From JADFGZ01 sp965222345 (lineage in GTDB: Bacteria; Acidobacteriota; Terriglobia; 2-12-FULL-54-10), in NCBI GenBank assembly GCA_965222345.1, contig CBDCTS010000007.1, positions 868,001 through 932,000 on the forward strand: 64,000 nucleotides of DNA, read 5' to 3'. Positions within the stretch are counted from its first letter, which is position 1. Each line of letters starts with the position of its first letter. The position numbers and the translations under genes were made by a program. Positions 51,458 through 64,000 of the stretch are shown piece by piece. The notes beneath the pieces are model-generated. The model searched no databases. It had not been told where the DNA came from and saw only the letters and a list, made by a program, of their open reading frames with translations.

Positions 51458-51749
51458 ACATTACCTCGGCTTCCCGGAGCAACCGGTCGCGGATTCGTCG
51501 GTTCAAATACTTCGGATTCAGCAGGTCGATTCGGTGTCCGCCGTACAGCCCAGACAACTCTTCTTCCATCTGGTGAAAGGCAACCATTCCCGGCCTGCGA
51601 TCCGGATCAAACTCGATCAGGACGTCAATGTCACTATCCGGCCGAAAGTCCTCCCGAAGAACAGACCCGCAGAGAGCCAGCCGCCGGATGTGATGTTGTC
51701 GACAGAAATCAGCTAGCCGCTCCGGTTGTGGCCGGATTTGAGCGGGCAT
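51441..51749 (-). CDS. MntA-like nucleotidyltransferase antitoxin
   Basis: 102 residues of the minimal nucleotidyltransferase (MNT) fold. Motif CGSVLREDFRPDSDIDVLIEF near residue 27 is the GS-x10-DxD site, and the third Asp is in HRIDLL. In characterised pairs this enzyme adds AMP to the HepT tyrosine and blocks it. First gene of the pair, as usual. Confidence 0.87.
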   Translation of the reverse strand: MPAQIRPQPERLADFCRQHHIRRLALCGSVLREDFRPDSDIDVLIEFDPDRRPGMVAFHQMEEELSGLYGGHRIDLLNPKYLNRRIRDRLLREAEVMFEEEG

Positions 51750-51810
51750 AGCAATCTCCTTTGCCCCTGACTTGAATCCATTATAGGGAAGAGCTTATGC
51801 CGAGAAAAGC

Positions 51811-51840
51811 ATTCCCTTCGGCAGGCTCAGTGCAGGCTGG
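51811..51840 (+). repeat. Dispersed CCCTTCGGCAAGC repeat, copy 3
   Basis: Reads TTCCCTTCGGCAGGCTCAGT followed by GCAGGCTGG; lies just outside the rrn terminator. Confidence 0.6.
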
Positions 51841-51869
51841 CGTGGCCGAATCATTGTGTGATTTGCCCC

Positions 51870-51910
51870 AAAAAGCAAAACGGGCTCAGGAAGCTGAGCC
51901 CGCTTTGTTT
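51870..51910 (-). terminator. Intrinsic terminator of the rRNA operon
   Basis: GGGCTCAG (51882-51889), loop GAAG, CTGAGCCC (51894-51901), extended by AAAGC/GCTTT. Reading on the minus strand, the stem is followed by a T-rich run (CGTTTTGCTTTTT). It lies seven bases after the 5S gene. Confidence 0.85.
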
Positions 51911-51916
51911 ATTAAT

Positions 51917-52032
51917 CCCGGCAACGACCTACTCTCCCACACCGTTGCCAGCGCAGTACCATCGGCGCTGAGGGGCTTAACTGCCGTGTTCGGGATGGGA
52001 ACGGGTGTGACCCCCTCGCTAAAGTCACCGGG
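51917..52032 (-). rRNA. rrf: 5S ribosomal RNA
   Basis: About 116 bases with complementary ends (CCCGGTGAC...GTTGCCGGG) and the conserved CCGAACACGG core. Follows 23S by about 125 bases, and a terminator follows it. Confidence 0.95.
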
Positions 52033-52158
52033 AAAACTTCTGAACTGAACTGAATCGGAGGGCTTGGAGTCCCTTTGTCCGGCCATCCATCACTGCAATC
52101 GCTCCCTTACGGTCGCAATCGGACGGCTGGAACTCTGGAACGCACTCAGTAAATTTTA

Positions 52159-55181
<3,023 letters not shown>

Positions 55182-55622
55182 ATAAAATCTACTCAGCGCA
55201 TTCCATTCTTGGATGATTACCCGCCTGAGGCGGATAACCGGCACCGAGCAAACAGCGCTACTTTGTGCGACTTGAGCCCTACTATCGATTTAATTCAATT
55301 GTCAAAGAACGCCTCTGCCGATCTTCGCCGGCAGAAGCCTAGTCCGACTCTCAGAGCCGATTCCAGATGCTGAGCACCTTTCTGAAGATGCTCACCATTT
55401 GAAACCGGATGCTTCACAACTTAGGAATTCGCCCCAGCTTGACTGATTTCAGATTCGACTTTCCCATCCGTACAGCCCATCTTCTTCAATTACTAGCGCA
55501 GTTTGGCTTCGTCCCTCCCTCGCTGGTCAAGCCGGTCCAGGAATGAGGCATTCGCCAACGTTGCTTCTTCCAGTCTAACCCATCGCTCTTCCGGTGTCAT
55601 TGCCTCTCTTCGCTGCTTCTCA
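55182..55622 (-). other. Spacer between 23S and tRNA-Ile
   Basis: Part of the rRNA precursor, 441 bases, with no gene. Holds a boxA-like site at 55299-55310 ahead of 23S and flanking sequence likely to form the 23S processing stem. Confidence 0.7.
55299..55310 (-). promoter_or_regulatory. boxA antitermination site before 23S
   Basis: GTTCTTTGACAA on the minus strand, close to the boxA consensus and nearly identical to the site before 16S. Confidence 0.6.
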
Positions 55623-55699
<77 letters not shown>

Positions 55700-55789
55700 T
55701 CGAACTACAGTTGGTAGTGACCCGCGTTTAGCTGTCGGTTTAGCTTTTCACTAATCACCAACCACTAAAAACTAATCACTGCCCTTCAC

Positions 55790-55865
55790 TGGTGGAGCTG
55801 AGGAGATTCGAACTCCCGACCCCCTGCGTGCAAAGCAGGTGCTCTCCCAGCTGAGCTACAGCCCC
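55790..55865 (-). tRNA. tRNA-Ala (TGC anticodon)
   Basis: 76 bases including an encoded CCA. GGGGCTG acceptor stem, AGCTCAGCTGGGAGAGC D-loop, anticodon TGC in TTTGCAC, TTCGAAT T-loop. Transcribed before tRNA-Ile. Confidence 0.97.
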
Positions 55866-57738
<1,873 letters not shown>

Positions 57739-57852
57739 AACTAGTCGAAACGGTTGCCAATGCGCATAGCACATCAGGCCGTTCCAAATTTGTGAGACGA
57801 TTACTCGACTTCACTCGCAGAAATCAATCATGCTTGGCATATTCAACCTAAA

Positions 57853-57865
57853 TTGTCAAAGAACA
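57853..57865 (-). promoter_or_regulatory. boxA antitermination site in rrn leader
   Basis: TGTTCTTTGACAA on the minus strand, about 115 bases before the 16S start. Confidence 0.6.
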
Positions 57866-57883
57866 ATTTCCTCAAGCATCTTA

Positions 57884-57912
57884 ATCCTACACGCAGCCGA
57901 ACACTCTGTCAA
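57884..57912 (-). promoter_or_regulatory. rRNA operon promoter
   Basis: On the minus strand TTGACA (57912-57907), 17-bp spacer, TAGGAT (57889-57884). Perfect -35 with optimal spacing; boxA follows about 20 bases downstream. Confidence 0.75.
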
Positions 57913-57982
57913 GTGCTCCTGAAGAATGTTCTTCAACACCGTTGCAAAAAAAAAGACCGGAAGAGATCGGGTGGAGGAAGGC

Positions 57983-60220
57983 CTACGGACTCAGCTTGAT
58001 TAGGAAGGCATCGCCGGAGCCGCCGCCGTAAGCGGCCTGGAAGCCATTGGCCGTGGGAAGGTCCGGCGACTCGGTGCGTCCCGTGATGTAGGCATTTCCG
58101 GCCTCATCCACCGCGATGCCACGTCCGCGCTCGAAACCGCTGCCGCCCAGATACGTGGAATAGACCAGAGCAGAACCCGAGACATTGAATTTGGCGACGA
58201 AGGTGTCTGTATTTCCGGCATAAGCGGGCTGCAAAGGATTCACGGCGGGAAAATCGCCCGAATCGGTATATCCGGTCACGTAGGCGTTGCCAGCAGCATC
58301 CACAGCGATGGCGCGGCCAAAGTCATCGCCGCTGACTCCCAGGAAAGTGGAATAGACCAGGGAATCGCCCCGTGCGCTCAATTTCGTAATAAATGCGTCG
58401 TTCGAGCCGCCACCGTGAGAGGCCTGGAAAGCACTCGCGGTGGGGAAGTCGTCCGACTCGGTATATCCAGTCAGGTAGGCATTGCCGTCACGGTCCACCG
58501 CGACGCTGCGCGCTTCGTCGTTCCCGCTGCCGCCAAGGTAAGTCGAGTAAACCAGGGCGGAGCCTTGTGGATTCAATTTCGCCACAATGGCGTCATTGCG
58601 GCCGCCGCGGAAGGCCGCCTGAAAGGGATGCACCAAGGGAAAGTCCGTCGAGTTGGTCAGCCCGGTTATATAGGCACTGCCAGCGGCGTCCACCGTAACG
58701 AAGTGGCCCACGTCGGTGCCGCTTCCGCCCAGGTAGGTGGCGTACACCAAGGCGGAGCCGGCCGCATTCAGCTTTACCACGATGGCGTCCCTGCCTCCGC
58801 TGTGGCTAGCCCGGAGGGGGCTTGCCGTGGGGAAGTCAGTCGATTCGGTAATGCCGGTTATGACAGCGTTTCCGTCCGCATCCACGGCAATGCTGCGTCC
58901 CTGGTCGTAGTTGGCGCCGCCCAGAAAAGTGGAGTAAACCAAGCCGGAGCCGTCCGCGTTCAGTTTTGCAATAAAGGCATCATCGGAGCCGCCGCCGTAA
59001 GCGGCCTGGAAAGGGCGAGCCGTGGGGAAATCGTCGGCCTCGGTGCGTCCCGTCAGGTAAGCATTGCCAGCATCGTCCACGGCAATCCCGTGGCCCACGC
59101 TCGCTTTGCTTCCGCCCAGATAGGTGGAATAGAGCAGAACCGAGCCTGCGGGATTCACTTTTGTCACATAGACGCTGGCGCTTCCGGCGGTTTGGAAAGC
59201 GCCGGAAGTTGTCGGGAAGTTACCAGAAACGGTGTCGCCCGTCAGGTAGGCGTTGCCGGCGGCGTCCAGCGCGATGCTGATGCCCTGGTCGCCCTCGCTG
59301 CCGCCGAGGTAACTGGAGTATTCCAGCACCGGATCGATGATTAGCGGTTTACTGGAATCATAGGCGGCCACCTGAAAGCCGACTTGACGCTTGCCCTCGA
59401 AAACATAGCCGCCGGAGCGGGCCTGTTTGGCCCCCCCGATCTGCTGGTAGACGACCGGGGCGCGCTGGACAATCTCGCCCCCAGCGGTGTGCAGGATGAG
59501 ATTGCCCCGTTCATCGAGCGTAAGTTGATCTGCGCCCTCAAAACCCAGCCGGATGACGGCGGGATCAGCGCCGGGAGCAACGACGAAGTCGAACTCCAAC
59601 TGCTGCGGGTTGCCGTAGTAAACCAAGTCCACACCGGGATAGACCTCCCGGTACTGCACACGGCCGTAGTGGGGAACGTTGGCGCGCCACTTTTCCGGAT
59701 TGCTTCCGATAAAGTAGTTGCTCTTGCCGGGAAGTTCTTCCAGCCCCTTTACCACAGCTTCCGGATTGGCCCCCACAAGCCGCATGCGGATCACGGTCTG
59801 TTTCGTGCCCGGTTCTTCAGAGGCCGAAGAATCCCCGGGGAAACCCATCCCAGCCGCAAACGTGAGGGAGCGATCATTCAAGCTTGGGCTGGTTAACAAA
59901 GGCGTTGTGGCCGCTTGCTTACGGGCACGGCCCGGAATAGTCAGCACCGCCCCGGTGGAACTCAACAGCAGGGTATAGCCATTGCCTCGGGAGAGGAACT
60001 TCGCCTGCTCGCCGGTCTGGCCGCAGTTCACTTCAAAGCAGGCCTCAAAGCTCAGCGGCAGTTTGCCGTAGCCCGCAAGGGTCTGCTGTTTCCGGTCTGC
60101 CGCAGGCTTGCTCTCAATAAGGACGGGGCCAGAACCCAACAGAATCAAGGCCGCCAGGGAGAACAGAATCAGGGAAGCCAGCAAATTGGAACTGGCTGGG
60201 GCACTGCTCAAGAGTCTCAT
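57983..60220 (-). CDS. Exported SBBP-repeat beta-propeller protein
   Basis: 745 residues: signal peptide (about residues 10-37), a beta-rich domain of about 260 residues with YRE-VYPGVDLVYYG, and then seven repeats of about 57 residues. Each repeat begins Y-(S/A)-(S/T)-(Y/F)-LGG, followed by (G/A)NAYLTG and (S/D)FPT, consistent with a seven-bladed propeller. It ends soon after blade seven, with no anchor. Such SBBP proteins are numerous in Acidobacteriota and related groups; the ligand is unknown. On the same strand as the rrn operon, which has its own promoter behind it. Confidence 0.92.
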   Translation of the reverse strand: MRLLSSAPASSNLLASLILFSLAALILLGSGPVLIESKPAADRKQQTLAGYGKLPLSFEACFEVNCGQTGEQAKFLSRGNGYTLLLSSTGAVLTIPGRARKQAATTPLLTSPSLNDRSLTFAAGMGFPGDSSASEEPGTKQTVIRMRLVGANPEAVVKGLEELPGKSNYFIGSNPEKWRANVPHYGRVQYREVYPGVDLVYYGNPQQLEFDFVVAPGADPAVIRLGFEGADQLTLDERGNLILHTAGGEIVQRAPVVYQQIGGAKQARSGGYVFEGKRQVGFQVAAYDSSKPLIIDPVLEYSSYLGGSEGDQGISIALDAAGNAYLTGDTVSGNFPTTSGAFQTAGSASVYVTKVNPAGSVLLYSTYLGGSKASVGHGIAVDDAGNAYLTGRTEADDFPTARPFQAAYGGGSDDAFIAKLNADGSGLVYSTFLGGANYDQGRSIAVDADGNAVITGITESTDFPTASPLRASHSGGRDAIVVKLNAAGSALVYATYLGGSGTDVGHFVTVDAAGSAYITGLTNSTDFPLVHPFQAAFRGGRNDAIVAKLNPQGSALVYSTYLGGSGNDEARSVAVDRDGNAYLTGYTESDDFPTASAFQASHGGGSNDAFITKLSARGDSLVYSTFLGVSGDDFGRAIAVDAAGNAYVTGYTDSGDFPAVNPLQPAYAGNTDTFVAKFNVSGSALVYSTYLGGSGFERGRGIAVDEAGNAYITGRTESPDLPTANGFQAAYGGGSGDAFLIKLSP

Positions 60221-60374
60221 TTCTCCTCCTTGCTACGCCGCCGGGCGAGGGGTATCCGAGGAAGGTATCAGGCAGTCTCCGCCATTCCGGCCAACCTTCT
60301 GCCGGAAGCCGCTCGCGCGAACAGGCAACCATCCAAAGCTGAGCGGTTCAGCAGTTTGAGGGAGACGCTCCCAT

Positions 60375-60404
60375 AGCCTGCCCCGAGCTTGCCGAAGGGG
60401 TCGC
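60375..60404 (-). repeat. Dispersed CCCTTCGGCAAGC repeat, copy 4
   Basis: On the plus strand GCCTGCCCCGAGCTTGCCGA followed by AGGGGTCGC, the inverse form of copy 1. Confidence 0.65.
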
Positions 60405-60441
60405 GGCTGGGATGTGCTTTATACCCACAGGAGAGCCGGCC

Positions 60442-60975
60442 TTAGCGTTCGCTTGACGGGGGGACGATCCCCTTCAAGCGCAGATAAACCGCCATATAGC
60501 CATACTCGTGGTTGTCATGAATCGTACTGCCCGTAAGCGCCCCCAGCCTGGTCGCTTCGCGTCTTCCCATTTGGATCTTTTCCGTAAGGTTCGCCGGGGT
60601 CAGCGCCTCATAGGCTGCATCGCATAACACAAACGTCTCTTTGAGGGCAGCGATCAGATCGGCTTTGGTGCTTTTGGAACCCGCGTCGATTTGGTTCTCC
60701 TGCCCCAGAAACGCGGCACAAGTGCGGGCTTTGGCATCGGCTACATGGGCTACGAGCTGGCCAAAGGTGCGGATCTCCGGCACGGGCTGGAAGTCGTAGT
60801 ACTCGGCCGGCACTTTCTCCGCCATCCTCAGATGATAGTCCTTGATGCGGTTATAGGCTTGTTTTGCCTCTTCGACGATTGGAGTGACATTCTGCGCCTG
60901 CAGAGCGCACGCTCCGGCCAAGAAAATACCCAGCATTATTGTGAAATAGCGGCTCATTTTGAAATAGCGGTTCAT
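60442..60975 (-). CDS. Exported DinB-like four-helix protein
   Basis: 177 residues. Signal peptide (residues 8-27, ending ALQAQ), then a DinB fold: helices with IRTFGQLVAHVADAKARTCAAFLG (first His) and STIHDNHEYGYMAVYLRLKGIVPPS (His pair), the three metal ligands of the family. DinB proteins are putative metal-dependent transferases; a periplasmic version has no known role. Stands alone. Confidence 0.85.
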   Translation of the reverse strand: MNRYFKMSRYFTIMLGIFLAGACALQAQNVTPIVEEAKQAYNRIKDYHLRMAEKVPAEYYDFQPVPEIRTFGQLVAHVADAKARTCAAFLGQENQIDAGSKSTKADLIAALKETFVLCDAAYEALTPANLTEKIQMGRREATRLGALTGSTIHDNHEYGYMAVYLRLKGIVPPSSER

Positions 60976-61275
60976 GTGACTTCTCCTCCATCCGTTTCAG
61001 GAATGATTTTCGAGACTTGCTGATTCTATCCAACTCGCTCTTGGTTGACGCGACTGGCAGCAGATGCTTGGCCGCTTCGCGGATGGGCCGTGATCTCGTG
61101 CCTGCCGTCAGCCCTTCAGCTAACAGGGTTAGCGTTGGAATTTTAAATCGGAAATCCGAGTTCAGGTTTCTATTATCCGGCCAGAAGATTCCAAAAGCAA
61201 CGGTGTCTCCAGCCGGGGGATGCATTCCTGGATCATCACTCCGCTCCAACGCTCTGCGCGATGGCGCGGGCTGCC
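60976..61275. other. Intergenic stretch
   Basis: 300 bp between the DinB-like gene and the end of the restriction-modification gene. I see no gene, clear terminator or repeat in it. Confidence 0.5.
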
Positions 61276-64000
61276 TTAGGACAATGGCCAGCCGGGGATG
61301 AGATTATCAATTTCCCCCATCAGGCGAATCGTCTCCCGAATGGCCGTGACAACCTTCGAGTAGTGCTCCAGGTCGTCATAGGCCAGCGTGCGGCCACGGC
61401 GGTCTTTCAGCCACTTATCGCAGACCTGGTAGCCACCGATGTGAAACTCCCAAATTTCAGGCGGCACGCCTTCAAAGTATTGCCCCTTCTTTCCGCTTCG
61501 CGGAACGTCCTTGCTGATATACACCCGCCCTGCCGAAACCTTCTTCCCCGTCCCCGGCTCCGGCTCGCCCGGCGCAACGTACTTCGGATAACCTTTCTCG
61601 ACCAAGTTCGCTCCCTTCACCGGAAACCGCGCGATAGGCTTCGCCAGCTTCGGAGATTCGAGCAAATGCAGGGTGACAAGCTCCGCGCCGAGACGGCACA
61701 GAGAGCGGAAAAGTTTCACGTTCGAGGTGAGCGGCACGCGGGGGAAGTCGATCTTCAGGAACTCGGCGTAACGTTTCCGGTAGGTGGGAGAGTGAAAGAC
61801 CGCATACATGTAATGGAAAACGTCCTCCGGCCCGAACGTCTTCTTCAGATCGCCCTTGCCGTCCGAGACAAAGGAAAGCTTGATTCGCTTTCCCATTTCC
61901 GCAACAAAGTCCGGGTTGAGGTTCGGCTGTCGCCCGCCCTTGCCAGCAGGCCAGGGCGAAGCCCCAACTCCAAGTTCAGTTTGAGTACCTTTCTTTTGCT
62001 GCACCCGTGGGTAGAGATACAGAGGCCCGACGTATGTCCCGCCAGCTCCGGCTGCCTTGTTGCCAACGACCGATTGGTCGACTGCGCACGACGCGCAAAA
62101 TACCGAAAACTCATACTTCGGACTCATGGGCCGTGTCCAAAGTATGGCTCTGTTTTTTTGACCTATCAACGAATCCATGACAGCCGGACGCCCATAATCA
62201 ATAGCGGCGGGATGGTAAAAGTAGAATTGAAAATCGAACGGGCGTCTGATGCAAATGGTGATCCATCTGGATAGGTCCGAGACACCCTTAAGAGTTTGCC
62301 TACTGGAGGAGAGTTTCCAATCACGCGTATCACCTACGAGGTACTTGCCAGATGGAATATTAGAAAAGAAGCGCCGTCTAATCTCATCATCGGACTTGGG
62401 CGGGTCTACAAACCCCTTCATCCGTTGCGAAAGCTCTGCCTTTGATGGGGACATCACCAAATAGTCGCGGTGGGTCTGAAAGCCTACTGAGTTGATCGGA
62501 AAAACCGCCGTTGTGCACCAACCACTATCATACTCAACCAGCAAGTTTTTATTTCGAGGGACAAAGTGATAGAGGGGAGTCGAGGGAGTCATTCGTTGCC
62601 ATTCTGTGTTTTGCAAGTCCGACCCCTCTAGGCTGGCATACTTATTATTTTCCCGTAAGCCCCAGAATTCAGCGTGGTGAACTTTCGCTGGGCCTTGTTT
62701 CCCCGCCTCCTTGACGAATATACCGATAGCCACGCCTTGCTGAATGTCAAACACATTTTCGTCTTTGGACCCGTCGGGGCATTTCTCTTTTTTCCTAGCG
62801 TTGCCGTGAAGGTCGAGAATATAGATGTCGGTGAAGGCCTTCATCAACTGCTGGCGCATGCCGCGAAAGGTGGGATTATCCAGATAGCCGTGGTTGGTAA
62901 TGAAGGCCAGGATTCCCGCGCCGGTTCGTTCAAGTCGCCACTGGCCCCAGCGAATGAATTTCACATAATCATCCTGGAGCCACTTGGGATTCTTTTCACC
63001 CAAGGGACGCCCATCCACATAGTAGTAATCCTGAATAAGCCGCCCGATAAATGTCTTCTCGTGGATTTTTAGCTCTTTTCTGGCAGTTCTAGATTTGCCA
63101 GACTTGGTTTTATACGTCTGCCCTGGACTGATAATCCGCTCGACAAAACTACGATTCGCTGAATGGCGTAAATACGGCGGGTTCCCGATGACTGCAAGGA
63201 TCGGCAAATCTCGCTTGATGCGCACGGCGGCGTTAGCCTCCTCGGTCAGTGTGCGAAGGAATCCAAACTCCATTTGCGCTCGCCGTTCGGCCTCTTCCAG
63301 GGTGTTCGTGAGAAACACGCCCAGCCGCTCGTCACCGGAAAAGTCGTAGGCCCACTTCTCGCGCTGCGCGGGGTGCAGATCATGTCCTGCGAGCTGCATA
63401 CCCAGCTTGAAGTGAGCCACGGCATAGGGAGCCATCAGCAATTCAAATCCGAAGATGCGCGGCAACAGATGTTTCCTCACATAGCCCGACCACATGCCCG
63501 CGTTTCCCTGGCGAACAAATTCCTCGCGGATGTGGTCAATCACCGTGTAGAGAAACGTTCCAGCCCCGCAAGCGGGGTCAAGAATCAGGACACGCGGGGC
63601 AGAGGCTTTGACTTTCTTTAGCTTGCCGCCGTGCTCTTCCTCGCGCTTGTATTCCACCGTGGCCGTGTCTGCGAGTCCTTTCGGGCAACCGAAGCGAGTC
63701 TTCAAGAGATGGTCCACGGACCGCACGATGTAGGAAACCACCGGCTCCGGGGTGTAATAGACGCCGCGAGCCTCGCGCAGCTTGGGGTCATAGGCCGCAA
63801 GAAAGGTCTCATAAAAGTGCACCACCGGGTCCTGGCGCTTGGTGCGTTTGCCGAAGTCCGCCAGAACCGCCTCAATCTCGGTATCGGCCAGGAGTTGGGC
63901 CAGGTCATCCACGAAACCCACAAAAGGTTCTTCGTCCAGAGCCGTGCCGGTGATGGTCTCAAAGAGTTGCCGTAGGAAGGGATTGGTCTTCGGTATCTCG
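61276..64000 (-). CDS. Type ISP-like restriction-modification protein, 5' end outside window
   Basis: Adenine-N6 DNA methyltransferase part of a large single-chain restriction enzyme. Seen: YETFLAAYDPKLREARGVYYTPEPVVSYIV, SAM motif I DPACGAGTFL, catalytic motif IV GNPPY, LAFITNHGYLDNPTFRGMRQ, and a long C-terminal region with RPFDFQFYFYHP and VFHYMYAVFHSPTYRKRYAEFLK, typical of the target-recognition half of type ISP (LlaBIII-like) enzymes. The frame is open through base 64000, so the nuclease and helicase part, if present, lies outside. At least 907 codons are in the window. Confidence 0.9.
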   Translation of the reverse strand, partial: EIPKTNPFLRQLFETITGTALDEEPFVGFVDDLAQLLADTEIEAVLADFGKRTKRQDPVVHFYETFLAAYDPKLREARGVYYTPEPVVSYIVRSVDHLLKTRFGCPKGLADTATVEYKREEEHGGKLKKVKASAPRVLILDPACGAGTFLYTVIDHIREEFVRQGNAGMWSGYVRKHLLPRIFGFELLMAPYAVAHFKLGMQLAGHDLHPAQREKWAYDFSGDERLGVFLTNTLEEAERRAQMEFGFLRTLTEEANAAVRIKRDLPILAVIGNPPYLRHSANRSFVERIISPGQTYKTKSGKSRTARKELKIHEKTFIGRLIQDYYYVDGRPLGEKNPKWLQDDYVKFIRWGQWRLERTGAGILAFITNHGYLDNPTFRGMRQQLMKAFTDIYILDLHGNARKKEKCPDGSKDENVFDIQQGVAIGIFVKEAGKQGPAKVHHAEFWGLRENNKYASLEGSDLQNTEWQRMTPSTPLYHFVPRNKNLLVEYDSGWCTTAVFPINSVGFQTHRDYLVMSPSKAELSQRMKGFVDPPKSDDEIRRRFFSNIPSGKYLVGDTRDWKLSSSRQTLKGVSDLSRWITICIRRPFDFQFYFYHPAAIDYGRPAVMDSLIGQKNRAILWTRPMSPKYEFSVFCASCAVDQSVVGNKAAGAGGTYVGPLYLYPRVQQKKGTQTELGVGASPWPAGKGGRQPNLNPDFVAEMGKRIKLSFVSDGKGDLKKTFGPEDVFHYMYAVFHSPTYRKRYAEFLKIDFPRVPLTSNVKLFRSLCRLGAELVTLHLLESPKLAKPIARFPVKGANLVEKGYPKYVAPGEPEPGTGKKVSAGRVYISKDVPRSGKKGQYFEGVPPEIWEFHIGGYQVCDKWLKDRRGRTLAYDDLEHYSKVVTAIRETIRLMGEIDNLIPGWPLS

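Overview
The window looks like chromosomal DNA of a GC-rich Gram-negative bacterium. Evidence for Gram-negative: Wzm/Wzt O-antigen export, RND efflux, DegP, and an outer-surface type SBBP propeller. Acidobacteriota is the best guess, from the rRNA operon, the seven-repeat SBBP protein, the DUF3106/ECF cassette and the gene mix; no database was searched. Housekeeping genes (glyA, tgt, yajC-secD-secF, rho, hrcA-grpE-dnaJ, tatA-tatC, aroB, a ubiE/menG-type methyltransferase, recN, one full rrn operon) show this is core chromosome. An 18-bp perfect parS-like palindrome inside the prepilin peptidase gene suggests an origin-proximal position.

Layout. 1-4119 (minus): surface polysaccharide export and assembly (GT2, methyltransferase with coiled coil, Wzt with C-terminal domain, Wzm). 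4377-14123 (plus): glyA, GT4, tgt, yajC, secD, secF, rho, with one IS element between secF and rho. 14150-18152 (minus): MDR oxidoreductase, GH3 hexosaminidase, receiver protein, small membrane protein, then about 1.1 kb of repeat-rich DNA. 19287-20853 (plus): msrA and a GT2. 20875-29342 (minus): dnaJ, grpE, hrcA, cstA, an NSS transporter with a 35-residue small subunit, and an HtrA protease. 29654-33872 (plus): tatA, tatC, M28 peptidase, aroB, ubiE/menG. 34009-39319 (minus): prepilin peptidase, two glycosyltransferases, glycerate kinase, one AT-richer hypothetical gene. 39533-42890: ECF sigma/anti-sigma/DUF3106 operon facing a Spy-like and a BON-domain gene. 42994-47264 (minus): RND pump and adaptor. 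47697-51074 (plus): recN, then a MerT/MerP-like pair and two broken genes. 51119-51749 (minus): HepT/MntA pair. 51917-57738 (minus): 16S-tRNA-Ala-tRNA-Ile-23S-5S. 57983-64000 (minus): SBBP propeller, DinB-like protein, and part of a type ISP-like restriction-modification protein.

The most unusual locus is 49540-51074. Behind a near-consensus promoter, a MerT-like and a MerP/HMA-like gene are intact except for three in-frame TGA codons. These fall exactly on the metal-binding cysteines: both of the MerT Cys-Cys pair, and the first Cys of the HMA motif. Hairpins follow at a distance suited to a bacterial SECIS. This is a candidate selenocysteine-containing metal transport pair. The two genes downstream carry TAA, TAG and a frameshift, so decay of the whole cluster is the rival explanation.
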